Below, piece by piece: positions 28,892 to 39,032 of a stretch of DNA of 64,000 nt. Positions within the stretch are counted from its first letter, which is position 1, and every line of letters begins with the position of its first letter. The position numbers were made by a program, and so were the translations under genes. The DNA comes from Actinomadura rupiterrae (GTDB lineage Bacteria > Actinomycetota > Actinomycetes > Streptosporangiales > Streptosporangiaceae). The notes beneath the pieces were generated by a model. That model worked only from the letters and a program-made list of their open reading frames with translations, was not told the DNA's origin and searched no databases. The stretch lies in assembly GCF_024172125.1 (NCBI RefSeq), contig NZ_JAMZEA010000004.1, forward strand, positions 496,001 through 560,000. Direction: 5' to 3'.

Positions 28892-29440
28892 GTGCCTGAA
28901 CTGATCCTTCCCGACACGCGCATCCGGGTGTCGTTTCTCGCCGCGATGGAGGAGTTCCGTGCGGAGGGCCGCGGCACGCCCGACGACGACACTTCGCTAG
29001 GGCGAGAGCTACGCGCCTACACCGGCCAGTGGGACGAGCCGGAGGCGTTCGAACGGTACGTCCGGTACACCCGGTCGCTGGCTTTGGAGGAGACACCTCG
29101 TCCGCCCACGCATGTGCCGGCGACGTTCTTCTGGTGGGTGGAAGGAGACGAGTACCTCGGACGGCTGTCGATCAGGCATCGCCTCACTCCGTGGTTGCTC
29201 GACGTTGGCGGACACATCGGTTACGACGTCCGCCCTACGGCACGTCGCCGCGGACACGCCACCGCCATGCTCCGAGCGGCACTTCCTCATGCGCGCGCGC
29301 TCGGCATCGACCCCGCGCTCATCACTTGTGACGCTGACAACACTGCGTCACGGCTCGTCATCGAGAGGAACGGGGGGCTTCTCGAAGACCGTCGCGGTGC
29401 CAAGCTGCGCTATTGGGTCCCCTGCCCCCAGGCGTCCTGA
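28892..29440 (+). CDS. GNAT-family N-acetyltransferase
   Basis: A 182-residue acetyl-CoA-dependent acyltransferase. The acetyl-CoA-binding motif A is GYDVRPTARRRGHATAMLRAA (about 112-131, with R-x-x-G-x-A). It is followed by the C-terminal beta-strand/helix DADNTASRLVIERNGG, where Asn and the following helix are typical of GNATs acting on small amines or ribosomal proteins. GTG at 28892 follows GAAAGAG. The N-terminal half (FRAEGRGTPDDDTSLGREL) is a small-substrate recognition region seen in YdaF-like members. The substrate is unknown. Confidence 0.85.
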   Translation: MPELILPDTRIRVSFLAAMEEFRAEGRGTPDDDTSLGRELRAYTGQWDEPEAFERYVRYTRSLALEETPRPPTHVPATFFWWVEGDEYLGRLSIRHRLTPWLLDVGGHIGYDVRPTARRRGHATAMLRAALPHARALGIDPALITCDADNTASRLVIERNGGLLEDRRGAKLRYWVPCPQAS

Positions 29441-29543
29441 CAGATCCCCCGTTTCCCGCCTCTCACCACGGCGTCCATAGCACGGAAGCAGAACTTGGCA
29501 AACCATGGACGAGGAAGGCTCGCATCCAGTAGAGAGGCGAGTT

Positions 29544-31260
<1,717 letters not shown>

Positions 31261-31274
<14 letters not shown>

Positions 31275-31320
31275 CGTCCATGAAGCCACCGCATTCCTGA
31301 CCCGTCACCCGCTGACGTCC
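31261..31320. repeat. 19-bp direct repeat spanning the PhoD stop codon
   Basis: CCGTCACCCGCTGACGTCC occurs at 31261-31279, including the stop TGA, and again at 31302-31320. Confidence 0.85.
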
Positions 31321-31446
31321 GCCAGCCAGTGGCCTTCGCGTGACGCCGTGGCCAGCTGATGGCGGGCGCTCGCCGGGCGCCGCTTACGTGACCCGCTGGG
31401 GTGCCCGTTCCGCCCCCTCCTGCATCGGAACGGACACCCCAACAGG

Positions 31447-31497
31447 GCCATCGGCGCCGCGCCCCGCCCCCTCCCCGGGGCGAGCGGCGCCGATGGC
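31447..31497. terminator. hairpin between convergent PhoD and GGDEF-like genes
   Basis: GCCATCGGCGCCG (31447-31459) and CGGCGCCGATGGC (31485-31497), with additional GCCCC/GGGGC pairing inside. Confidence 0.7.
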
Positions 31498-31540
31498 GTC
31501 CTCGCCGGGACCGCGCGTCCCGGCCGTTCAGCGGCAGCGG

Positions 31541-32383
31541 CTAGTGGCTCACGGGCTCAGCGCGCGCCGGCGGATCGAGCAGTGTGAGCGCTCCTGCCGG
31601 CGCGTCCGGGAGGCGCTCCACCCACAGCAGGAACCGCCCGGCGAGCACGTCGGCGCCCAGCACCCGGACGATCCGGCGGTGCAGGACGGCCAGGCGGCGG
31701 GCGAGGTGCGGCGACATCGGGACGAGCACGGCGGCGCGTCCGGACCCGATCAGCGCGGGCGTCTCGCCGTTGCGGAACACCGCCCGCAGCTCGTACGCGA
31801 CCACGATGGCGCGCGCCAGCCTGCGCCACGGTTCGCAGCCGTCGGCGAGGTCGAGCATGACGAGGCAGTGCGTCTCGGAAGGCCCCCGCCCGTCCGAGTC
31901 CGCCGCCGCGTACAGCTCGGTGAGCCTCGCGCGCATGTACGAGACCGTCATAAGGCCCGTGAGCGGGTCCTGGCAGGATTCGGCCGCCAGTGGCGCGAGG
32001 GCCGCGTCCGCCCAGCCCTCGACCGTCCGCCTGACGAGTTCCAATGGTGGTTCCGAACCGTCCAGGACGTCGAAGAACGCGCCCAGGTCGACCAGCGTCT
32101 CGCCCACGCCGACACCGGCCGCGCCACGCGCCTGCCCTAGCCGCGTGCACGCGTCCGCTAGGACGTCCTCGTGCGCCCGCGCGTCGAGATCCGCGCATGG
32201 CCTTGTAGCCAGGTTCGTGTTCCGGGCGGCGCTCGCCATGTCCTCTACGGCCGGGGTCCACCAGTCGTCGGGCGGCCCCCAGCCCGCGGTGGTGCTTCGC
32301 CGCCGCCACGCGACCAGCAACCCGCTCGCCGGGTCGTCGCCGGCCGCTTCCCCCGCTTCGGTCGCGCTTCGGAGTCCGGTCAT
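31541..32383 (-). CDS. degenerate GGDEF-like domain protein
   Basis: A 280-residue soluble protein. The second half starts CQDPLTGLMTVSYMRARLTE (about 136-155), which matches the DxLTGLxNR entry of GGDEF diguanylate cyclase domains. The body keeps LVMLDLADG where cyclases have a metal Asp, but the GGDEF signature itself is absent, so no cyclase activity is expected. The first half is helical and conserved-looking. It may be a regulatory or nucleotide-sensing protein. ATG at 32383 begins MTGLRSATEAGEAAGDDP. The sigma-fusion gene lies divergently 246 bp away. The function is unknown and the fold assignment is moderate. Confidence 0.6.
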   Translation of the reverse strand: MTGLRSATEAGEAAGDDPASGLLVAWRRRSTTAGWGPPDDWWTPAVEDMASAARNTNLATRPCADLDARAHEDVLADACTRLGQARGAAGVGVGETLVDLGAFFDVLDGSEPPLELVRRTVEGWADAALAPLAAESCQDPLTGLMTVSYMRARLTELYAAADSDGRGPSETHCLVMLDLADGCEPWRRLARAIVVAYELRAVFRNGETPALIGSGRAAVLVPMSPHLARRLAVLHRRIVRVLGADVLAGRFLLWVERLPDAPAGALTLLDPPARAEPVSH

Positions 32384-32629
32384 CTGAACACCCGCTCACC
32401 TGCTCGTTCGTCGGTTCACTCGGCGGGCGGACTGTCCCCGTGGTGTGTCCTCCCAGACCTATGACGCGGAAGCGGTTTAGTCATGACGCGGTTTGCGGAA
32501 TCATTCCCCGCGACGTTACGTGGTCAAGCCGTCACCAACAGCTTCCTATGGACGGGGCGGCCATACGGCGCTCCGTCCCCGGTCGCTCCGGCGGACGCTC
32601 TAGAACCGTTTCTTCGACTAGGAGGATCC

Positions 32630-35500
32630 GTGAGCGAAACCGCGTTCGAGGTGGCCCCGCCGAGCGGCGGGGCCGAGTCCAGCGACGCGGCCCTGATCTC
32701 ACGGATCCGCGAGGGCGACCTGACGGCCTTCGGAGAGCTGTACGAGCGGCACGTCGCGTCCGCGCGCGGGCTGGCCCACCACCTGGTCGGCGGGGACGCG
32801 GCGGAGGACGCCGTCCAGGACGCGTTCGCGAAGATCCTGGACGTGCTGCGGCGCGGCGGCGGCCCGCAGTCGGGGTTCCGGCCCTACCTGCTGACCGCGG
32901 TCCGGCGGACCGTCTACGACCGGTACCGCGGCGAGAAGCGGCTGCAGAGCACCGACCAGATCGAGCTGTTCGACCCCGGCACGCCCTTCGTGGATCCCGC
33001 GCTGGAGGGCCTGGAACGGTCGATGATCGTGCGTGCGTTCCGGTCGCTTCCGGAACGCTGGCAGGCCGTCCTGTGGCATACGGAAGTCGAGGGCGCCAAG
33101 CCGGCGGAGGTCGCGCCGCTGCTCGGCCTTACTGCGAACGGTGTCGCGGCGCTCGCCTATCGCGCGCGCGAGGGATTGCGTCAGGCGTACCTCCAGATGC
33201 ACCTCGCCACCTCGTACGCGGCGCATACGCCGTCCGGTACCGAAACCGCGGGAAGTGAGTCGGATGCAGAGGCAGCGGTCCCGCCGCCTAGGCAGAGCGA
33301 CGCCGACGCAGTAGACGCGGCTTCGGCAGCAGAAGCCGAGTCGATTCATACCGAGGATGCGAGCACTTCCGACCAGTCATCTCCTGCGCGCGCGACGCCG
33401 CGGAGCGGTGTCGCGTTCACGGGCGGCGCATCCGGCTCGTCCTTCGATCCGGCTGTGATGCCTGCGGCGGCGGGCGTCGCGTTCGCCAGCACGCCTCTCC
33501 TGGTGGACGAGAAGTGCCGTCCCGTCCTGGACCTGTTGGGCGCGTATGTGCGCGGGGGTCTCGCTAAGCGCGACACACGCCGCGTTGAAGGGCACTTGCA
33601 CGACTGCAAGAACTGCGAAGCGCTCTATGCCGAACTGGCCGACATCAATACCGGCCTACGCGAGGCCCTGGGCCCGCTCGTTCTCGGTGGTGCGGTCACG
33701 GCGTACCTTGCGGCGGCCAAGGGCGGGGCCGTCGGGGGCGGCCTGTGGATGTGGTTCCGGCACCTTCCCAAGAAGCAGCAGCAGGCGACGACAGCGGGCG
33801 CGGCGGCTGCCGCCGTCGCGGCGATGGCCGCGCTCGCTCTGGCGCTCGTCTCGAATAACCAGCCGCTTCCGCCCCCGCACAAGCCGTCCCTGGCCGCGCC
33901 TCCTGCGGCACCCGCTCCGGCGCCGGCGGCACCGCCCGCAAAGCCGAAACCGAAGCCGCCCGCGCCTCCCGCGCCGAAGCCCAAGCCCAAGCCCAAGCCT
34001 CCGGCCGCGAAGCCGAAGCCCAAGCCTGCGAAGCCCGCGCCCAAGCCCGCGCCCAAGAAGCCTGGGCCGAAGCCCGAGCAGCCGTTCCCCAACATGCCGC
34101 CGCCGAAGCTGAACGTCGATATCGACACGGTCGGTGCGCTCGTGCACAACCAGACCGGCATCGTCGGCATGACCGTGCACAACGTCGGCGGCCGCACGGA
34201 GGATCTGGTCGCGGATGTCGTCCTGCCACCGGACGTCTCGTACGCGGGCACGTCCGGCGGAGGCCGCAGCGCGGTCTTCAAACCGGTCGTCCCCCCGGGA
34301 GGCGGCTGGTCGTGTCGTCCCGCGCAGGTTCCTACGGCAAGGACGCGTGCGAACCCCGCGCAGCTCGCCTCCGGTAACGCGCGCGTGCAGGAGGCGAAGA
34401 ACACCGCCTTCGAGCCTCCTACCAACGCCACCACGGCCGGTGTCCGCTGCACACATGCCGGCTTGCCCCAAGGCAAGGGCACATCCGCGTACCTGCGCGT
34501 CCAGGTCGGCAGTACCGCCCCGACAGGGCTCCCTCCCACGGTCACCCTGCACTCGGGCAAGCAGAAGGTCGCGGCGCACGCGCCCTGGGGCGTCGTGAAG
34601 GGCGGTCTTCCGGCCCGTTTCGCAGCGGACGGCAGCGCGCGCGTGGTGTCGGTCGGCAACTCGCTACTGAGCTGCGACGAAACGCAGCCGGGTTGCAAGC
34701 AGGCGTTGAGCAGGCAGGGCGAAGAGCAGGACAACGACTTCTGGGACATGCAGCCCGTCGATCGCGACGACGACCCGTCCACCAAGTCGTCCAGTGCGGC
34801 GCAGTTGGACCTGCCGAAGGGGTCGTCGGTCATCTGGGCAGGCATGTACTGGTCGGGGGTGACGGAAGGCGCGGCTTCGGGACCGGTCACCGCACGGTTG
34901 CGTCCGCCCAGCGGCAAGTACGAGGACGTGCGTTCGACCGACGTGCAGTGCGGGCGCCTACCTGACTTCACGACGTACCAGGCGTTCGCCGACGTGACCA
35001 ACCTCGTGCGCGCGCACGGCGCAGGTCAGTGGTGGGGAGCCGATATCCCGACCATCGCCGGGCAGGCGCACTACGCCGGTTGGAGCCTGGTCGTCGCCGT
35101 GAAGGATCCGGCGGCTCCCCTACAACAGGTCATGGTTCTGGACGGTCCGCGCGCGCTCGGCTCCCAGGCAGACAGACGCATCGACATCCCGCTTAGCGGG
35201 CTGCTTCCTGCGGCGCGTCCCGCACACATCGGTGTTGTCGGCTGGGAAGGCGACGCCGGACTCATAGGCGATCGGGTCCTGCTGGACGGAAACGCGCTCA
35301 CCCCGAACAGCGGGACCCGCATCGCGGACAACGCGTTCGACGGCTCGTCCATCGGCGCGATCGGTCCGCAGCTGACGTTCGGTACGGACGTCGACGATTT
35401 CACGGCCGTCCTCAAGCGCCGCTCTACGCTCTCCGTGGAGACCAAGGAGGACGCCTTGCTTCTCGGTGTGGTCACCGTAGCCGCACCGATGCGAAGCTGA
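32630..35500 (+). CDS. single-chain ECF sigma factor / zinc-finger anti-sigma / extracellular sensor fusion
   Basis: A 956-residue protein. Residues about 22-93 are sigma region 2 (LYERHVASARGLAHHLVGGD, AVQDAFAKIL) and 128-185 region 4 (LPERWQAVLWHTEVEG, LLGLTANGVAALAYRAREGL). A disordered acidic linker follows. At 293-337 comes an anti-sigma-type zinc finger with Cys, then EGHLHDCKNCEALYAEL. Hydrophobic stretches at about 345-375 and 387-408 form the membrane part. Residues 414-488 are a Pro/Lys/Ala linker (repeated PKPKP). Residues 489-956 are extracellular: a DUF11-like beta domain and a C-terminal domain with WAGMYWSGVTEGAASGPV and YAGWSLVVAVKDP, like DUF3344 surface domains. GTG at 32630 follows AGGAGG. 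Signal-triggered cleavage freeing the sigma part is inferred. Confidence 0.85.
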   Translation: MSETAFEVAPPSGGAESSDAALISRIREGDLTAFGELYERHVASARGLAHHLVGGDAAEDAVQDAFAKILDVLRRGGGPQSGFRPYLLTAVRRTVYDRYRGEKRLQSTDQIELFDPGTPFVDPALEGLERSMIVRAFRSLPERWQAVLWHTEVEGAKPAEVAPLLGLTANGVAALAYRAREGLRQAYLQMHLATSYAAHTPSGTETAGSESDAEAAVPPPRQSDADAVDAASAAEAESIHTEDASTSDQSSPARATPRSGVAFTGGASGSSFDPAVMPAAAGVAFASTPLLVDEKCRPVLDLLGAYVRGGLAKRDTRRVEGHLHDCKNCEALYAELADINTGLREALGPLVLGGAVTAYLAAAKGGAVGGGLWMWFRHLPKKQQQATTAGAAAAAVAAMAALALALVSNNQPLPPPHKPSLAAPPAAPAPAPAAPPAKPKPKPPAPPAPKPKPKPKPPAAKPKPKPAKPAPKPAPKKPGPKPEQPFPNMPPPKLNVDIDTVGALVHNQTGIVGMTVHNVGGRTEDLVADVVLPPDVSYAGTSGGGRSAVFKPVVPPGGGWSCRPAQVPTARTRANPAQLASGNARVQEAKNTAFEPPTNATTAGVRCTHAGLPQGKGTSAYLRVQVGSTAPTGLPPTVTLHSGKQKVAAHAPWGVVKGGLPARFAADGSARVVSVGNSLLSCDETQPGCKQALSRQGEEQDNDFWDMQPVDRDDDPSTKSSSAAQLDLPKGSSVIWAGMYWSGVTEGAASGPVTARLRPPSGKYEDVRSTDVQCGRLPDFTTYQAFADVTNLVRAHGAGQWWGADIPTIAGQAHYAGWSLVVAVKDPAAPLQQVMVLDGPRALGSQADRRIDIPLSGLLPAARPAHIGVVGWEGDAGLIGDRVLLDGNALTPNSGTRIADNAFDGSSIGAIGPQLTFGTDVDDFTAVLKRRSTLSVETKEDALLLGVVTVAAPMRS

Positions 35501-35840
35501 CGCGCCTTCGCTTTGCGCGGGGCTTGCACACGGAGCGCCGCTCGTCGGCTTTGAACCGTCTGCCGGGAGTTTCCGTAAAGATCATGGACGAAGCATTAGG
35601 GGCCGACCGGAACGGCTGGTAGCGTCCGCGCAGAGGTGCCCGTCCGAGCGGCGGGCCGCGTCGGCGAAGTGCGGGTACCGGGCGCCGAACTGCGGGTACC
35701 AGGGGCTCGCGCACGGCCGACTGTCGTGAAAGAGTGGCGAATCGCCGTATTGGCCTACCGGTCTTACGGGCTTCACTACGCTAAGAGTGCCCGGGGTCTT
35801 CGACCGGCCCACGTCCGAGCGCCAGGGAGGGCGGGCCACG
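35501..35840. other. intergenic region before the NYN gene
   Basis: No gene is seen. TGCGGGTACC occurs twice, about 22 bp apart, near 35669 and 35691. The stretch around 35720-35780 is AT-richer than its surroundings and may hold the promoter of the downstream gene. Confidence 0.4.
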
Positions 35841-35900
35841 ATGAGAGTGACCCTCGCCGACCGCGTCGCGGAGTGGGAGCCGTATGAGGTCCCGCGTTGA
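35841..35900 (+). CDS. possible 19-residue leader peptide upstream of the NYN gene
   Basis: ATG at 35841 opens MRVTLADRVAEWEPYEVPR and stops at 35900, 16 bp before the NYN start. GGGAGG lies about 11 bases upstream. Third codon positions are mostly G or C. It may be a translated leader or a chance frame. Confidence 0.3.
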   Translation: MRVTLADRVAEWEPYEVPR

Positions 35901-35916
35901 CGAAAGGCGGTGTCGC

Positions 35917-37299
35917 ATGGATCGCTGTGCGCTGTTCGTAGACGCCGGCTACCTGCTGGCTGACGGCGCCATGGCGGTGCACGGCACCCGCCATCGGGAG
36001 ACCGTGTCCTGGGACTTCGGCGGCCTGCTGCAGCTGCTCGGCAACCTCGCGCGCGAGCGCACCGGGCTGCCGCTGCTGCGCTGCTACTGGTACGAGGCGA
36101 CCGTCGAGGGCCGCCGCGCGCCCGAGCACGAGGCGCTCGCCGACCTGCCCGGCCTCAAGCTGAGACTCGGCCGCATCCGCCCCGGCCGCCGCGAGGGCGT
36201 CGACACCGAGATCCACCGCGACCTGATGACGCTCGCCCGCAACGGCGCGCTCGCCGACGCCGTCGTGGTCAGCGGCGACGAGGACCTCGCCCAGGTCGTC
36301 GCGGACGCGCAGGACCTCGGCATCCGCGTCACCGTCGTGCACGTCGCGGTCGACGGCAACTGGACGATCTCGCGCGTGCTCCGGCAGGAGTGCGACGACC
36401 TCATCGAGATCGGCTCCGGCCACCTGCGCCCCTACGTCAACCTGCTGACCGGTGTGGACAGCGGCGCCGGATCGTCGTCGGCTTCGCCCGGCCCGCTGTC
36501 GAACGGCCATGGGAACGGGCACGGCGGTGTAGGCAGCGGGACGCTCGCGCCGCTCCAGTCCAGCACGCATAGCAGCCCGCCGCCGTCGTCCCCGATCACG
36601 AGCCAGCCTTCCCCCGCGCCCACGAGCCAGTCCGGTTCCAGCGGCCTCGGTAGTGGGATCGGGTCGGGTTCACCCAGCGTCGGTTCGGGTGCGTCGTCGC
36701 TCGGTACGGGATCGGGCAGCGGGCTCGGTTCCTCTGGGCTCGGCTCGTCCTCTTCGTCGTCCGGTATCGGATCGGGTTCGCTCGGCTCGTACGGGTCGAG
36801 CAGCTATGGGTCGTCCAGCGGGACCTCTAGCTCGCCCGCGCCGCTGCACTCCGCGCCTACGCACAGCACTGGTTCGAGCAAGGCGCCCGCATCGGCGCAA
36901 CCGCCGCACTACAGCACTTCGCCTTCGCCTACACCGCCGTCTTCGACGCCTCCGTCGTCCTTGCCGTCGATGCCGTCGCAGCCTTCGCAACCGCACGGGC
37001 CTTACACCGGTCCGCAGCAGATCGCGCCGCTGCCGGTCCAGCCGCAGAGCGCGCCGTCCCTCGCCGACGCGGTGAAGGCCGCGCACCAGGAAGGCCAGGA
37101 CTTCGGCGAGTCCGTCGCGCGCGACGCGCCCGCGCTGTGGCTCGAAGCCGTCCTCGCGCGCAAGCCGCGGATGCCCTCCGATCTTGAGGCGCGGCTGCTG
37201 CAGGGCTCGTCGCTGCCGATCGACTTCCTGCTGCACGACGAGGTCCGGCACGCCCTGCGCCGCGGCTTCTGGGACGCGCTGGAACGCTCGCGCCGCTGA
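35917..37299 (+). CDS. NYN-domain (PIN-like) protein with long low-complexity linker
   Basis: A 460-residue protein. Residues 1-175 form a NYN/LabA-type PIN-like domain: CALFVDAGYLLADG with the first acidic residue, EGVDTEIHRDLMTLA, and VVVSGDEDLAQVVADAQDLG with the remaining catalytic Asp/Glu set. This suggests a metal-dependent RNase. Residues about 180-375 are almost only Ser, Gly, Pro, Thr and Gln. A compact C-terminal domain follows (381-460; SLADAVKAAHQEGQDFGESV, FLLHDEVRHALRRGFWDALE), probably for partner binding. ATG at 35917 is chosen because homology begins there. The RNA target is unknown. Confidence 0.85.
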   Translation: MDRCALFVDAGYLLADGAMAVHGTRHRETVSWDFGGLLQLLGNLARERTGLPLLRCYWYEATVEGRRAPEHEALADLPGLKLRLGRIRPGRREGVDTEIHRDLMTLARNGALADAVVVSGDEDLAQVVADAQDLGIRVTVVHVAVDGNWTISRVLRQECDDLIEIGSGHLRPYVNLLTGVDSGAGSSSASPGPLSNGHGNGHGGVGSGTLAPLQSSTHSSPPPSSPITSQPSPAPTSQSGSSGLGSGIGSGSPSVGSGASSLGTGSGSGLGSSGLGSSSSSSGIGSGSLGSYGSSSYGSSSGTSSSPAPLHSAPTHSTGSSKAPASAQPPHYSTSPSPTPPSSTPPSSLPSMPSQPSQPHGPYTGPQQIAPLPVQPQSAPSLADAVKAAHQEGQDFGESVARDAPALWLEAVLARKPRMPSDLEARLLQGSSLPIDFLLHDEVRHALRRGFWDALERSRR

Positions 37300-37427
37300 C
37301 GGATTCGACCGGATTCGTCCCATCATCCCGTCCGGCGCACCCCCGATGACCTGCGGGAAGTACAGATCCTTCGCGATCATCCGAGATTCGCCCGCTTCGG
37401 GCATGCGGTGGCGGGTAGCGTTGAACC

Positions 37428-38072
37428 GTGACGCATGTGACGGAAGACGATCTCGACGATCTGGAGTTCGACACGCTGCGCACGGGCGATCACATCGCGG
37501 CGGCCGAGCGGCTAGCCGAGCTGGCCGACGCCGTGTCGGGCGGGGTGTCACGCGCCAACGTGCTGCTGCGCGCGGGCGAGCAGTGGCAGCACGCCGGCGA
37601 CCACGACCGCGCGGCCCAGTTCTACCGCCGCGCCGTGGAGGACGGCGGCGAGACCTACGGCGACCCGCGCGCCTACCTCGCGGACGCCCTGTTCGAGCTG
37701 GGCCGCGTCCCCGAGGCGCGCGCCCTGGTCAGCGACATCCGCACCGACGCGCCGCGCGACCCGGAGGTGTACCGCGCGGTCGCGGAGACGCTCTACGCGC
37801 ACGGCGACGTCCTCGGCGCGCACGAGTGGTCGACCCGGGGCGTGGACGTGGTGCTGGCGTTCCGCGGCGCCTCTCCGGGCACACCTGGCGCGTCCGCCGC
37901 GTCCGGCATGCCCGGCGCGGACGATGCGGTCGACGCCGACGACGCGGCGCTCGCCGAGGACAGCCTGGAAGCGCTGCTCCGGCTCCGCTATCGCGCGCGC
38001 ATGGACCTCGGCCGTCCCGAGGACGACTACGACGCGATGCTCGACGACCTGCTCAAGAACGCCGACTCCTGA
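37428..38072 (+). CDS. TPR-like repeat protein, leaderless
   Basis: A 214-residue soluble protein made of helical hairpins of the tetratricopeptide type (RAGEQWQHAGDHDRAAQFY, DALFELGRVPEARALV, AETLYAHGDVLGAHEWS). Such repeats bind partner proteins. It has an acidic Ala/Asp-rich insert near 155-180. The GTG start at 37428 lies 6 bases after TAGCGT (37416-37421), a typical -10 box, so the mRNA probably begins at the start codon. It is separated from the NYN gene by 128 bp. No enzymatic motif is seen. Confidence 0.78.
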   Translation: MTHVTEDDLDDLEFDTLRTGDHIAAAERLAELADAVSGGVSRANVLLRAGEQWQHAGDHDRAAQFYRRAVEDGGETYGDPRAYLADALFELGRVPEARALVSDIRTDAPRDPEVYRAVAETLYAHGDVLGAHEWSTRGVDVVLAFRGASPGTPGASAASGMPGADDAVDADDAALAEDSLEALLRLRYRARMDLGRPEDDYDAMLDDLLKNADS

Positions 38073-38154
38073 CCCGCCGACTCCCGGCCGCCGGCTCCCG
38101 AGCCTTCGGCTCTTGAGCCCCTGACCTGCGAAAACGCGCTGCGTCGCGGGTATG

Positions 38155-38766
38155 TCAGAGGGTGGCGATAAGTTCACTGAGGGTTTGGGCGACGGCCGCG
38201 GGCGGCTCGTGCTGGACGACCGTCCAGCCGCGGAGCGTCGCCTCGCGGACGGCTTGGCCGTGCTCGTCCGCGCCGTCCCGGGGTGGGGTCCCGGTGCGGT
38301 CGGCATGGGTGCGCAGGTAGCCGCAGGGCGCATCAGGCCAGTCAGCGGGCACGGGTGCCGCAGCCGCCGGCGGTTCGGCTTCGTGCTCGTGGGGTTGGAA
38401 AGCGTCGTCGGGTTGAGGGACCCGGACGTGTTCGTGTTCGTGGGGTTGAGGGGCTCGGACCTGACGGGGAAGGGAGGCGTCAACGAAGACGTAGGCACCG
38501 ACGGAACGATGCGCGGCGCGCTGGGCGGCGGCGATGGCCGGGAGCAGCGGGCCCGCCGAGCCGTGGCCGACCAGGACGAGCGGAACCTCCGGCGCGGTGG
38601 CGGCGATGACGAGGGACGCGCGGGCGACATAGCCCATGCCGTCCAGGTCTGGGACGTCCGGGGTGATGACGTCGAACCCGTAGGACCGCAGCATCTCCGG
38701 GAGGTCGCCCCAGGAGGCGGCGTTCGCGCGCGGGGTGTGCAGCAGGACGAGGGTTCCGGGCGTCAC
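38155..38766 (-). CDS. alpha/beta hydrolase
   Basis: A 203-residue protein beginning VTPGTLVLLHTPRANAASWG, the first strand and oxyanion region of alpha/beta hydrolases. The nucleophile elbow is LVGHGSAGPLLP around residue 74, an HGSAG variant of GxSxG. After it comes an unusual insert with two HEHE blocks and DDAFQPHEHEAEPP (about 105-130), which is not part of the fold and may bind metal. A late His (VVQHEPP) could complete the triad. GTG at 38766 fits the fold start. The promoter side is the 22/23-bp tandem repeat array. The substrate is unknown. Confidence 0.72.
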   Translation of the reverse strand: MTPGTLVLLHTPRANAASWGDLPEMLRSYGFDVITPDVPDLDGMGYVARASLVIAATAPEVPLVLVGHGSAGPLLPAIAAAQRAAHRSVGAYVFVDASLPRQVRAPQPHEHEHVRVPQPDDAFQPHEHEAEPPAAAAPVPADWPDAPCGYLRTHADRTGTPPRDGADEHGQAVREATLRGWTVVQHEPPAAVAQTLSELIATL

Positions 38767-38883
38767 GTGTGCGCCATCCTGATTCCGTATGGGCCGTGAG
38801 CAGGTCGGCCGCGTCTCGGAGGGCGCGGCGGCCGCCGGCAGCCCACGGTACACGTCCGCACGCTCAAGCGGGCGCTCGCGCGA

Positions 38884-39030
38884 CTGCCCGGGCAAGGTCA
38901 GACGCTCTGCTCGGACAGACGCAAGTGCTCTGCCCGGACAGGATCAGGTGGCCTGCTCGTGCAGGGGCGGGTGGTGCGCTCGCGCACGGTCTGGTTGCTG
39001 CTCGGGCAGGGGCTAGCTGTTGCTCGGGCG
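38884..39030. repeat. 22/23-bp tandem array with palindromic cores, seven units
   Basis: CTGCYCGGRCA-type cores start at 38884, 38907, 38930, 38953, 38976, 38998 and 39020, so the period is 23 then 22 bp. The best cores are self-complementary (TGCCCGGGCA). The array fills the gap between the dipeptidase stop and the hydrolase promoter. Confidence 0.8.
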
Positions 39031-39032
39031 GG

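Noticed and set aside
32483..32629. Upstream in-frame start for the sigma fusion at 32483
   Set aside because: The AGGAGG before GTG 32630 and the start of sigma homology favour the downstream start.
38884..39030. CRISPR array
   Set aside because: Units are contiguous without unique spacers and are degenerate; no cas genes are nearby.
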